Shown: positions 33,675-42,212 of the stretch, piece by piece
Position numbering within the stretch: the stretch's first letter is position 1
How the letters are laid out: every line of letters starts with the position of its first letter
Source of the DNA: an uncultured Lachnospiraceae bacterium
Lineage (GTDB): Bacteria; Bacillota; Clostridia; Lachnospirales; Lachnospiraceae
NCBI GenBank assembly: GCA_900549665.1
Contig: URPH01000012.1
Coordinates: 1-64,000 of the forward strand
DNA: 64,000 nt
Direction of reading: 5' to 3'
Notes under the pieces: generated by a model
Database searches by the model: none
The model's input: only the letters and a program-made list of their open reading frames with translations
What the model was told of the DNA's origin: nothing
Program-made: the position numbers and the translations under genes

Positions 33675-34724
33675 TCAATATACGATCCGGTCTCTGCCGT
33701 CTTCTTTTCCACGGTACAGCTTCTGGTCTGCATTGGTAAGCATTCCCTCATAGCTGCCCGAATAATCATATTCCGCAAGTCCAAAGGTCATGGTCACACG
33801 GATCTCTTCTTCTCCTTTTGTCACAACGACATTTTTGATCTTGCGTCTGATCTCGCAAAGCCTGATAAATGCAGCATCCCCATTGGTATCCGGGAATAAA
33901 AGCAGAAATTCCTCTCCACCCCAGCGGGCTGCCATATATTTGTCTCCCATTTCTTCACGGAACACCCTGCTGATGGCTTTGAGCACCTTGTCACCGATAT
34001 CATGTCCATAGGTATCATTGACCCTTTTAAAGAAGTCAATATCACAGATACACAGACAGAACCCCTTGTCGCCGCAGTTTTTGCAACAGTCCTCGATGTA
34101 TTCCATTGCCTTACGGCGGTTGCAGAGAGATGTCAGCTTATCGGTATTGGCCAGTTTGATCAATTCCTCATTGTAGGCAACAAGCTTGCTCTCCAGCTCC
34201 TGACTGTCTTTACCGTATATATATGCTATAACAGATATGCACCAGAATATGACAACCGTATTGAGCACCTGCAGGGAATTGTTTTCACCATGTGTAATTT
34301 TCACCAGAGAGCTGCTGTTGAGAAAAATATAGTACAGCACAATTCGCAGCACACACAGACCGCCGGCATAGGCCGCCTTAAAACGAAGCTGATTGTACCG
34401 GACAAAAAAGACAAGCACCAGCAAGACCATCAGAAAATGCTGCACGCCGACATTCCAGCCAAACAGATAAATAAAGCTGATAACCCACAAAACCACAGCA
34501 ACACTCAGCCCTGCAAATATCTGCAGCGTGTGGAATCTGTATGTAGATGCAAAAATCCCTCCAAATGCCAGAAGTGCAATCAGATAAATCAGAAGTCCGC
34601 CCTTGGCAGGCATCAAATTGATCATCAGCATCAGTATCAACAGGTACAGAATAAAGGATACGGTCAGAATCCGGATTACGACCGCAGTCTTTTTGGATTC
34701 ATTTTCCGATTGTGTATCCTTCAT
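33675..34724 (-). CDS. Multi-pass membrane diguanylate cyclase
   Basis: This 349-residue protein has six to seven hydrophobic segments in the first ~180 residues and then a GGDEF domain. It shows TDKLTSLCNRR, DIDFFKRVNDTYGHDIGDKVL and the active site RWGGEEF. No RxxD inhibitory motif stands in front of it. The ATG at 34724 (MKDTQSENES) has AAGGA at 7 nt; the longer frame lacks an SD. Its signal input is unknown. Confidence 0.9.
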   Translation of the reverse strand: MKDTQSENESKKTAVVIRILTVSFILYLLILMLMINLMPAKGGLLIYLIALLAFGGIFASTYRFHTLQIFAGLSVAVVLWVISFIYLFGWNVGVQHFLMVLLVLVFFVRYNQLRFKAAYAGGLCVLRIVLYYIFLNSSSLVKITHGENNSLQVLNTVVIFWCISVIAYIYGKDSQELESKLVAYNEELIKLANTDKLTSLCNRRKAMEYIEDCCKNCGDKGFCLCICDIDFFKRVNDTYGHDIGDKVLKAISRVFREEMGDKYMAARWGGEEFLLLFPDTNGDAAFIRLCEIRRKIKNVVVTKGEEEIRVTMTFGLAEYDYSGSYEGMLTNADQKLYRGKEDGRDRIVY

Positions 34725-34820
34725 GATAAAATCCTTAAAACGTAAACATAATTCCCAAATGTACAATTTTCCAACCCCTTATACAACATGCGCTTTTTCA
34801 CATATAAATCATATAAAATA

Positions 34821-35993
34821 TTATACTTCCACATCCCGTGAATAGTCTACATTTTTTATGCCAAATCCAAATATTTTATAAAAATCTTCCCAATAGCCGT
34901 CAAGATCGCACAGCTCCTTTACATTTTCTGTTGTTACAGCATCCCAGATCTGCATAACCTTTTTTTGGACCTCTGTTTTGAGCTCCCAGTCATCCATACG
35001 GATACGACCCTGTGTATCGGTATCGATCTTTTGCGCACTCAGTCTGTCTGTAAACAGCCTTGTCATCTGCATGACGCAGTCTTCGTGCAGGCCCATTTCC
35101 TTCATAACCTTGTACAATGCGGATAAATACAAGGGCACTCCGGGGATTGCTGCACTCGACTGTGTTACAACCGCCTTATTGACGCAGACATAAGCTTCAA
35201 GATCTGCATACTCATCATTGATCTTATCCGCAGTTTCCTGCAGGTGCTTTTTGGCGCAGCCGATCGTCCCGCTCTGATAGATCGGATAGGTCAGCTTTGG
35301 TCCGAGGTAAGAATATGCGATCGTCCTTGCCTGCGGTGAAAGGGCATCTGCCTGCTCTAACAGATCTATCCACTCCATCCAGTCCTCACCGCCCATGACG
35401 CTTATGGTATCCTCTATTTCCTGATCGGTTGCAGGCTCCAGGCATACTGTCTCAATCTCATTGTGTGCAAGGTTCAATGACTTTGTCCAAAAAGGGGTTC
35501 CGACTGTTTTTAATACGGATTTTTTGACCGTGCCGTCTTCCATTGTACGCCTCGGTGAGGCCAGAGAATATATGACCAGATCTATCTTTTTTAGGTCCTG
35601 TCTGATTTTTTCGATTGTCTGTTCTTTGATTTCTTTAGAAAACGCATCTCCGTTGATCGTTTGAGCATACAGTCCTTCCCGGCAGGCCTCCTGCTCAAAT
35701 GCTTTTGTATTGTAAAAACCGGCTGTAGCCGTCCTCTTTCCGGCCGCCTCTCTTTCATACATCACTCCCAGCGTATTGCATCCGGCTGTAAATGCCGCAG
35801 CAATCCGACTGGCTAATCCATATCCGGCGGAGCACCCGATCACCAGCACATTTTTTACCGGCCACTCTGCTTTTTTATGATAATCCTCTGCCTTTCCTTT
35901 CGCACAGGCAATCTGGCTTAAGATATTTTCACGACATCCGAGAGGATGTGCTGTCGTACATATAAATCCCTTCGCTCTGGGTGTTACAATCAT
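34821..35993 (-). CDS. fabV: Trans-2-enoyl reductase FabV/Ter
   Basis: This 390-residue NADH-dependent enoyl reductase has an N-terminus typical of FabV (MIVTPRAKGFICTTAHPLGC). The dinucleotide-binding part is VLVIGCSAGYGLASRIA, and the active-site YSYLGPKLTYPIYQSGTIGCAKK carries the Tyr-x8-Lys pair. It can reduce enoyl-ACP in fatty acid synthesis or enoyl-CoA (Ter) in anaerobes; the sequence alone does not decide. AAGGAG stands 9 nt before the start. Confidence 0.94.
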   Translation of the reverse strand: MIVTPRAKGFICTTAHPLGCRENILSQIACAKGKAEDYHKKAEWPVKNVLVIGCSAGYGLASRIAAAFTAGCNTLGVMYEREAAGKRTATAGFYNTKAFEQEACREGLYAQTINGDAFSKEIKEQTIEKIRQDLKKIDLVIYSLASPRRTMEDGTVKKSVLKTVGTPFWTKSLNLAHNEIETVCLEPATDQEIEDTISVMGGEDWMEWIDLLEQADALSPQARTIAYSYLGPKLTYPIYQSGTIGCAKKHLQETADKINDEYADLEAYVCVNKAVVTQSSAAIPGVPLYLSALYKVMKEMGLHEDCVMQMTRLFTDRLSAQKIDTDTQGRIRMDDWELKTEVQKKVMQIWDAVTTENVKELCDLDGYWEDFYKIFGFGIKNVDYSRDVEV

Positions 35994-36011
35994 CCTGATA
36001 ATCTCCTTTAT

Positions 36012-36053
36012 AAAAACAGACTGTTACAAAACATATCGTCCTGTAACAGTCTG
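36012..36053 (-). terminator. Terminator of the transketolase genes
   Basis: On the minus strand a perfect 12-bp stem (36053-36042 with 36028-36017) with a 13-nt loop is followed by T5 (36016-36012). The fabV SD lies just downstream. Confidence 0.85.
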
Positions 36054-36077
36054 ATTATAGCATATTATATGTCTGCC

Positions 36078-37016
36078 TTATAAGGTTTCTTTGATTTTAG
36101 CATAAATACCTTTGGCATCCAGTCCGAATTTTTCAACTAAAGCAGCTGCCGGTCCGGATTCACCAAAACGATCATAAACACCGATCCTGGTAACCTTGGT
36201 AGGAGCTTTTTCGGAAAGAGTATCACAAACAGCACTTCCCAGTCCGCCGATCACGGAATGTTCTTCTACGGTATATACTCTTCCTGTTTTCTTAGCGGAA
36301 GCAATTACCAGTTCTTCATCTAAAGGCTTGATGGTATGAATGTTGATCACTTCTGCATGGATACCTTCGTCTTCCAGCATCTTGGCAGCACCAAGAGCGC
36401 CTTCTACGCAGATACCGGTTGCAATGATCGTCACGTCGCTTCCTTCTTTTAAGACAACGCCTTTGCCGATTTCAAATTTGTAATCGGGTGTGTCGTTGAT
36501 AACCGGAACGGCGGCACGGCCAAATCTCAGATATACCGGTCCATCATGCTCCAATGCGGCACGTACGGCAGCCTTTGCTTCGATATCATCGGAAGGAACG
36601 ATAACAGTCATACCCGGAATGGTACGCATCAGGGCGATATCTTCGTTGCACTGATGTGTGGCACCGTCTTCTCCAACGGTGATACCGGCATGTGTGGCAC
36701 CGATCTTAACATTTAAATGAGGGTAGCCGACAGAGTTTCTTACCTGTTCAAAGTTTCTTCCTGCCGCAAACATGGCAAAAGAAGAAATAAACGGAATTTT
36801 GCCACAGGTAGCAAGTCCGGCAGCAATACCTGTCATATTACATTCTGCAATACCACAGTCAATGTGGCGTTCCGGATATGCCTTTTTAAAAGTAGCGGTC
36901 TTGGTAGCACCTGCTAAGTCTGCATCAAGGACAACCAGTTCAGGGAAGTCTTCTGCACATTCAACCAAGGCATTTCCGTAACTTTCTCTTGTTGCGATTT
37001 TCTTTACGTCTGCCAT
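36078..37016 (-). CDS. Transketolase, C-terminal subunit
   Basis: This 312-residue half-transketolase holds the pyrimidine-binding and C-terminal domains. The ThDP-activating Glu region is DCGIAECNMTGIAAGL; VKIGATHAGITVGEDGATHQ and YTVEEHSVIGGLGSAVCD follow. It overlaps the N-terminal subunit gene by one base (TAATG), so both halves are made in step. Together they swap two-carbon units between pentose and hexose phosphates. Confidence 0.95.
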   Translation of the reverse strand: MADVKKIATRESYGNALVECAEDFPELVVLDADLAGATKTATFKKAYPERHIDCGIAECNMTGIAAGLATCGKIPFISSFAMFAAGRNFEQVRNSVGYPHLNVKIGATHAGITVGEDGATHQCNEDIALMRTIPGMTVIVPSDDIEAKAAVRAALEHDGPVYLRFGRAAVPVINDTPDYKFEIGKGVVLKEGSDVTIIATGICVEGALGAAKMLEDEGIHAEVINIHTIKPLDEELVIASAKKTGRVYTVEEHSVIGGLGSAVCDTLSEKAPTKVTRIGVYDRFGESGPAAALVEKFGLDAKGIYAKIKETL

Positions 37017-37861
37017 TATACTTCACCTGCTTTCTCTAAATCTGCGGCAATCTTGTCCAGATCAGCCATTGCGATTGCATATTCTTCATCATTGGGAGCT
37101 TTTCCATGCCATCCTGCATTGTTTTCCATGAAGGAAACGCCTTTTCCTTTGATGGTGTGCATGATGATCGCGGTGGGCTTGCCCTTTGTCTCTCTCGCTT
37201 TTTCCATTGCAGCACGAATCTCATCAAAATTGTGTCCGTCTACATTGATCGCCTGGAAATTGAAGGCTTCAAATTTGGCATCGATCGGATATACAGAACA
37301 TACATCTTCGACTTTACCATCGATCTGCAGGCCGTTGTTGTCAACGATAACTACGAGGTTGTCCAGATGATGGGCACCGGCAAACATAGATGCCTCCCAT
37401 ACCTGACCTTCCTGGATCTCACCGTCTCCTAACAGTGTGTATACACGGAAATCCTTGTTATCAAGCTTGGCAGCCAGTGCCATACCAACCGCTGCGGAAA
37501 TTCCCTGTCCCAGAGAGCCTGAGCTCATATCCACACCGGGAGTTTCCTGCATACAGGGATGTCCCTGCAGGTAAGAGCCAAGCTTACGCAGTGTCTTTAA
37601 ATCTTCAACCGGAAAATATCCTCTGTTGGCCAGTGCGGAATAAAGACCGGGAGCGGTATGACCCTTTGATAATACAAAGCGGTCTCTCTTATCCCACTTG
37701 GGATTTTGAGGATCGATATTCATCTCTTCAAAATAAAGATACGTAAACATATCTGCTGCAGAAAGTGATCCGCCGGGATGTCCGGCTTTTGCACTGTGTA
37801 CTGAAGTCACGATACCTTTACGAACTTCATTTGCCATTTTCTGAAGTTCTAAATTTGTCAT
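37016..37861 (-). CDS. Transketolase, N-terminal subunit
   Basis: This 281-residue half-transketolase has the ThDP pyrophosphate-binding domain, seen as SVHSAKAGHPGGSLSAAD (with His ligands), KGHTAPGLYSALA, and the motif GDGEIQEGQVWEASMFAG (GDG...N type) followed by IVDNNGLQIDG. The ATG at 37861 has AAGGAG 5 nt upstream. Its leader is unusually structured: the SD immediately follows a 185-bp palindrome. Confidence 0.95.
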   Translation of the reverse strand: MTNLELQKMANEVRKGIVTSVHSAKAGHPGGSLSAADMFTYLYFEEMNIDPQNPKWDKRDRFVLSKGHTAPGLYSALANRGYFPVEDLKTLRKLGSYLQGHPCMQETPGVDMSSGSLGQGISAAVGMALAAKLDNKDFRVYTLLGDGEIQEGQVWEASMFAGAHHLDNLVVIVDNNGLQIDGKVEDVCSVYPIDAKFEAFNFQAINVDGHNFDEIRAAMEKARETKGKPTAIIMHTIKGKGVSFMENNAGWHGKAPNDEEYAIAMADLDKIAADLEKAGEV

Positions 37862-37878
37862 GGTTTCTCCTTTTTTGT

Positions 37879-38063
37879 GGAGCAACTGAGTTAATTGCCC
37901 TTACGATTTCATAATATCTTCTGCGACCCGCTCTCGCTTCATTATACATGTAGCAGTACTAATGATTTTTCATCGCGATGCTCGAAAAATCAAAGTGCTG
38001 ACATGTATAAAAAGTCGCTGCCAGATATTATGAAATCTCCAGAGCGATTAACTCAGTTGCTCC
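37879..38063. repeat. 185-bp long imperfect palindrome in the transketolase leader
   Basis: Nested perfect arms fold this segment into one hairpin: 17 bp (37879-37895 with 38047-38063), 15 bp (37905-37919 with 38023-38037), GCGAC/GTCGC (37923-37927 with 38014-38018), 9 bp TATACATGT (37943-37951 with 38001-38009) and 8 bp GATTTTTC (37964-37971 with 37984-37991) around an 11-12 nt centre. It ends just before the transketolase SD. It could be an RNA leader element or a mobile palindromic repeat. Confidence 0.85.
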
Positions 38064-38093
38064 GGAATAATAATTTGATTTTTAACGTGCAAA

Positions 38094-38130
38094 GAAGATT
38101 CCGACCGGCAGGCCGGTCGAAACCATCTTC
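38094..38130 (-). other. Strong intercistronic hairpin
   Basis: Outer stem GAAGAT/ATCTTC (38094-38099 and 38125-38130) and inner stem GACCGGC/GCCGGTC (38103-38109 and 38112-38118) with a small bulge. On the minus strand it is followed by TTTGCACG, a poor T-tract, so it may stabilise the upstream mRNA or be part of the transketolase leader rather than a full terminator. Confidence 0.6.
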
Positions 38131-38136
38131 GTGTAT

Positions 38137-38165
38137 ATTTTATAGGAAATCCGATTATGATACAA
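38137..38165 (-). promoter_or_regulatory. Possible internal promoter for the transketolase genes
   Basis: On the minus strand TTGTAT (38165-38160), 17 bp, TAAAAT (38142-38137). Both hexamers are identical to those proposed for the divergent LacI-type gene. It would give a leader of about 270 nt containing both hairpins. Confidence 0.4.
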
Positions 38166-38173
38166 TCCTTAAA

Positions 38174-39658
38174 TTATGCAAAAGGATTTTCTGTCGGATA
38201 ACGAACGCCCGCAGGCTGGTTGTATCCGATTTCATCTACAGCTACACCGATGTATTTGAATACTTCGTATAAAGCTTTTCCATGATGTCCGAAAGCAACT
38301 GCTCCGTGATGAGGGTAGTTTTTCTCGATCAGTACATGTCTGTAGAAACGTCCCATTTCAGGAATTGCAAATACGCCGATCGCACCGAAGGATCTTGTAG
38401 CTACCGGTAATACTTCACCGTTGGCAATGTATGCACGCAGGATATTGTCTGAGGTAGACTGTAAACGGAAGAATGTGATATCTCCGGGAACAATGTCTCC
38501 TTCCAGAGTACCCTGTGTAACTTCTTCGGGAAGGCTTCTTGCCATGATCATCTGATACTGCATAGCGCATGATCTCAATTTCTTGCTGCTTGTATTTCCG
38601 CAGTGGAAGCCCATGAATGTATCTTTGTGTGTATAGTTGAATTTGCCTTCGATGGATTCTTTGTACATATCAGCCGGAACAGAGTTGTTGATATCAAGCA
38701 GTGTAACGATATCTTCTGATACACAGTAACCGATAAACTCTGATAAGCATCCGTAGATATCTACTTCACAGGATACCGGAATGCCCATTCCTGTCAGACG
38801 GCTGTTTACATAGCAGGGAACAAATCCGAACTGTGTCTGGAATGCAGGCCAGCATTTACCGGCGATAGCAACATATTTGCGATATCCTCTGTGCTCCTCT
38901 ACCCAGTCTAACAGTGTCAGTTCGTACTGAGCTAATTTAGGTAAAATAGTGGGCTTGTTGTTGCCTGCGCCAAGCTCTTCTTCCATTTCTTTTACTTTTG
39001 CAGGGATACGGGGATCATCTGCATGCTTGTTGAAGGCTTCAAATAAGTCAAGCTCTGAGTTTTCTTCGATCTCAACACCAAGGTTGTAAAGCTGTTTGAT
39101 CGGAGCGTTACATGCTAAGAAGTTTAACGGTCTCGGTCCAAAGCTGATGATCTTTAAGTTTGCAAGTCCGTCAACGGCACGTGCAATCGGAACAAATTCG
39201 TGGATCATATCTGCACATTCTTCTGCAGTTCCTACCGGATATTCCGGAATATACGCATGAATGTTGCGCAGTTTTAAGTTGTAGCTTGCATTTAACATAC
39301 CACAGTATGCATCGCCACGTCCCTGTACCAGGTCACTTTGCGATTCCTCTGCTGCTGCTACAAACATCTTCGGTCCATCGAAATGCTTTGCAAGCAACGT
39401 CTCTGAAATTTCAGGACCAAAGTTTCCAAGATATACGCAAAGAGCGTTACATCCGGCTTTTTTGATGTCTTCGAGTGCCTGTACCATGTGGATTTCACTT
39501 TCTACGATACAGATCGGGCATTCATAGATCTCAGCCGCATCATATTTTGCTTTATAAGCCTCTACCAGGGCTTTTCTTCTGTTTACGGAAAGTGATTCCG
39601 GGAAACAGTCACGGCTTACAGCTACAATACCAATTTTTACTTCAGGTGCATTAAACAT
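38174..39658 (-). CDS. L-fucose/L-arabinose isomerase-fold sugar isomerase
   Basis: This 494-residue protein belongs to the fucose/arabinose isomerase superfamily. The N-terminal FucI-like domain has KIGIVAVSRDCFPESLS and NALCVYLGNFGPEIS, and metal-site candidates occur in CEVDIYGCLSEF and in HHGAVAFGHHGKALYE. The family converts an aldose to a ketose. Next to xylulokinase and transketolase, the substrate is probably a pentose, not fucose. The ATG at 39658 (MFNAPEVKIG) has AAGGAGG 8 nt upstream; a longer frame from 39682 includes the SD itself. Confidence 0.85.
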   Translation of the reverse strand: MFNAPEVKIGIVAVSRDCFPESLSVNRRKALVEAYKAKYDAAEIYECPICIVESEIHMVQALEDIKKAGCNALCVYLGNFGPEISETLLAKHFDGPKMFVAAAEESQSDLVQGRGDAYCGMLNASYNLKLRNIHAYIPEYPVGTAEECADMIHEFVPIARAVDGLANLKIISFGPRPLNFLACNAPIKQLYNLGVEIEENSELDLFEAFNKHADDPRIPAKVKEMEEELGAGNNKPTILPKLAQYELTLLDWVEEHRGYRKYVAIAGKCWPAFQTQFGFVPCYVNSRLTGMGIPVSCEVDIYGCLSEFIGYCVSEDIVTLLDINNSVPADMYKESIEGKFNYTHKDTFMGFHCGNTSSKKLRSCAMQYQMIMARSLPEEVTQGTLEGDIVPGDITFFRLQSTSDNILRAYIANGEVLPVATRSFGAIGVFAIPEMGRFYRHVLIEKNYPHHGAVAFGHHGKALYEVFKYIGVAVDEIGYNQPAGVRYPTENPFA

Positions 39659-39697
39659 TTTATTATCCTCCTTGTTTGCCATCCGGCATTTTATTAT

Positions 39698-40321
39698 TTA
39701 TTCATTAACATTTAAATTTTTCCCGATCAGACCGATGTGCGCGCCGACATCCAGACCGCCTTCTGCGTGACCGATCAGCCATTTGTTTTTGGCTGTGATC
39801 AGCTTGTCTTCCCAGCCTTCATGCTTATCGGAAAGCGGATAGTTGGTTCCCTTTGGTAATACAATACCAACCTTGAAACCGGCTCCTTTAACACCGCAGG
39901 GTGCATAATGCAGTGTCGTCGCATATACTTCCACAGCTGTTCCGGCAGGTACCAAGAAGGCCTCCATCAGAGATGTATCATATGTGAAATCATCCGTGAT
40001 ATCCTGCTGTGATCCCAAGATCAGGATCGCATCTGTTGCTGCCACATTGATCTCGGAGCTTCTGTGATATTCCACTGCATTGAGAAGCTCATTGTGTCCA
40101 TTGCAGTAACCAATTTCAATTTCCAGCTCGCCGTATGTCTTTGTCGATAATTCCTGATATACCGGAAGTTCTTCAAGCACTGCAACGCTCGGCTCATAAG
40201 CCACGCCGTCCGGCAAGGGTGTTTTTTCATTGATCACTTCTACAAGCTGTGAAAAGTCAATGTTTTGTACAATCCGTCCGTACTTTTTAAACTTTTCATC
40301 TGTTACGTCATAAATTGTCAT
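39698..40321 (-). CDS. DUF4867 family protein in the pentose operon
   Basis: This 207-residue protein matches the DUF4867 family of Lachnospiraceae, as judged from recall of its genomic neighbours. The C-terminal half looks cupin-like (AFLVPAGTAVEVYATTLHYAPCGV, then FKVGIVLPKGTNYPL), suggesting a sugar-binding or epimerising barrel. It lies between xylulokinase and the isomerase, so a helper step such as epimerisation or mutarotation is plausible but unproven. The ATG at 40321 has AGGGG 7 nt upstream. Confidence 0.8.
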   Translation of the reverse strand: MTIYDVTDEKFKKYGRIVQNIDFSQLVEVINEKTPLPDGVAYEPSVAVLEELPVYQELSTKTYGELEIEIGYCNGHNELLNAVEYHRSSEINVAATDAILILGSQQDITDDFTYDTSLMEAFLVPAGTAVEVYATTLHYAPCGVKGAGFKVGIVLPKGTNYPLSDKHEGWEDKLITAKNKWLIGHAEGGLDVGAHIGLIGKNLNVNE

Positions 40322-40452
40322 GTCATAACCCCTTTCTAATCTATAATGTTCATTTTGTTGTACGATACGGTGCATCACCGGCATTTGGAAACCGTCATGC
40401 GCCGCATAGTAAGTTTCTATAAAATAGTGATTTTACTTTTAAATGGCTTTAT

Positions 40453-41922
40453 TTACTGCAGCTTGGGAAACAATTCCTTGCATGCAGGATAAATCTGTTT
40501 GAACTGCTGGTATCTTGCTTCGTATTTTTCTACAAGCTCCGGATCCGGCTCAACCGTATCAATGATCTTTACGATCTTGGCTGCCGCATCCTCAACACTT
40601 GCAAATTCTCCGTTGGCAACAGCGGCAAGCATCGCTCCGCCAAGCGCAGGACCTTCCTCGCTTTCGATCACATCGACTTTTACATTGAGGATGTTGGCGA
40701 TCATTTTTTTCCACAGAGGGCTCTTTGCGCCGCCGCCACAGATCTTGGTGCGTTCAATCTTGATACCGAGTGCTTTGGCTACTTCAAAGGAATCGCGAAG
40801 TGCAAAAGCTACACCTTCCAGAACAGCCTGTGTCATATCGGCTCTTGTGGAGTCCATGGTCAGCCCGATAAAGGTTCCTCTTGCCTGCGGATCGTTGATC
40901 GGCGAACGCTCTCCCATCAGGTAAGGCAGGAAATAAACATGATTTTCGCCAAGCTTTTCAATGGTCTTCTGCTCTGCTGCATAATCCTTGGTGCCGATGA
41001 TCTCATCCATCCACCATTTGTTGCAGCTTGCTGCCGATAACATACAGCCCATCAGATGGTAATGACCGTCCGCATGTGCAAATGCATGCAGGGCATTAAA
41101 CTTATCAACTCCGAATTTTTCGGAAGAAATAAAGATTGTTCCGCTGGTTCCCAGTGAGATATTGCAGTTGCCGTCTCCGACTGTGCCGGTTCCGACTGCT
41201 GCCGCCGCATTGTCGCCGGCACCTGCTACAACCTTGCAGCTTTCCGGAATGCCAAGCTTTGCAGCGATTTCCGGAAGAACCGTTCCGACTGTTTCATAGC
41301 TTTCGTATACCTTTGCAAGCTGGTCTTCATGGATGCCGCAGATCTCACACATCTCTTTGGACCAGCATCTGTTTTTCACATCAAAAATCAGCATACCGGA
41401 TGCATCGGAAACATCTGTGCAGTGTACACCGGACAGCTTGTATGCGATATAATCCTTGGGAAGCATGATCTTTTTGATCCTTGCAAAATTTTCCGGCTCT
41501 TTATTTTTGACCCATAAAATCTTGGGGGCTGTAAATCCGGTAAAGGAAATGTTGGCTGTATACTCGGATAATTTATCCTTGCCGATCACGTTGTTTAAGT
41601 AATCGCATTCCTCTGTCGTACGTCCGTCATTCCATAAGATGGCAGGGCGGATCACCTGATCCTTGTCATCAAGAATAACCAGTCCGTGCATCTGTCCGCC
41701 GAAGCTGATTCCGGCAACCCGGCTCTTGTCTGCATCCTTGATCAACTCTTCGATACCGGCCATAACCTGTGTATACCAGTCCTCGGGATTTTGCTCTGAC
41801 CAGCCCGGATGCGGGAAATATAACGGATATTCTTTGGAAACAATATTTAAGATCTTTCCTGTTCCATCCATCAGCAACAGCTTAACTGCTGATGTACCCA
41901 AATCCACACCAATATATAACAT
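40453..41922 (-). CDS. xylB: Xylulokinase
   Basis: This 489-residue FGGY kinase phosphorylates a ketopentose, usually D-xylulose. Evidence: MLYIGVDLGTSAVKLLLMDGTG (phosphate-1 motif), SFGGQMHGLVILDD with the sugar-contact Met-His, ATILWNDGRT-like AILWNDGRTTEEC and the C-terminal KICGGGAKSPLWKKMIANILN. AGGAGG precedes the ATG by 6 nt. It is first of the operon divergent from a LacI-type regulator. Confidence 0.94.
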   Translation of the reverse strand: MLYIGVDLGTSAVKLLLMDGTGKILNIVSKEYPLYFPHPGWSEQNPEDWYTQVMAGIEELIKDADKSRVAGISFGGQMHGLVILDDKDQVIRPAILWNDGRTTEECDYLNNVIGKDKLSEYTANISFTGFTAPKILWVKNKEPENFARIKKIMLPKDYIAYKLSGVHCTDVSDASGMLIFDVKNRCWSKEMCEICGIHEDQLAKVYESYETVGTVLPEIAAKLGIPESCKVVAGAGDNAAAAVGTGTVGDGNCNISLGTSGTIFISSEKFGVDKFNALHAFAHADGHYHLMGCMLSAASCNKWWMDEIIGTKDYAAEQKTIEKLGENHVYFLPYLMGERSPINDPQARGTFIGLTMDSTRADMTQAVLEGVAFALRDSFEVAKALGIKIERTKICGGGAKSPLWKKMIANILNVKVDVIESEEGPALGGAMLAAVANGEFASVEDAAAKIVKIIDTVEPDPELVEKYEARYQQFKQIYPACKELFPKLQ

Positions 41923-41987
41923 CTTATTCCTCCTTATGTTTTACCTTCTGTATTACCTGTTTCCGTATTTGTTTGTCTTGCTTTTGC

Positions 41988-42008
41988 GTGCACCTTGTGC
42001 GCGTGCAC
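41988..42008. promoter_or_regulatory. Putative operator over the xylB transcription start
   Basis: The segment carries GTGCAC twice (41988-41993 and 42003-42008), 15 bp apart, and the imperfect palindrome TGTGCGCGTGCACA. It lies immediately downstream of the xylB -10, where a LacI-type repressor would block initiation. Confidence 0.6.
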
Positions 42009-42014
42009 ATTTTT

Positions 42015-42043
42015 ATCATATATATTTTTTTAAAAAAAATCAA
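42015..42043 (-). promoter_or_regulatory. Promoter of the xylB operon
   Basis: On the minus strand TTGATT (42043-42038), 17 bp of A/T runs, TATGAT (42020-42015). Confidence 0.6.
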
Positions 42044-42131
42044 TATCTAATTTTTAGAAAGTTGTGATTTACTGTTTTTTCAGCATATTTCCTTATTTTA
42101 ATTTTTTACATTGTGCAATATCACGATATAC

Positions 42132-42144
42132 GTGCACGATGCAC
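42132..42144. promoter_or_regulatory. Second putative operator, upstream of the regulator promoter
   Basis: GTGCA-CGA-TGCAC is a perfect-arm palindrome sharing the GTGCAC core of the xylB-proximal site. It ends 8 bp before the regulator's -35. A further palindrome, ATATC-AC-GATAT, is at 42118-42129. Confidence 0.6.
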
Positions 42145-42152
42145 ATTTTTTA

Positions 42153-42181
42153 TTGTATTTTTGTGGAAACTGGAATAAAAT
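42153..42181 (+). promoter_or_regulatory. Putative promoter of the LacI-type regulator gene
   Basis: TTGTAT (42153-42158), 17 bp, TAAAAT (42176-42181), 31 bp before the start codon. Confidence 0.5.
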
Positions 42182-42212
42182 ATAGGTATTCTTTGTCAGG
42201 AGGGACTAATCT

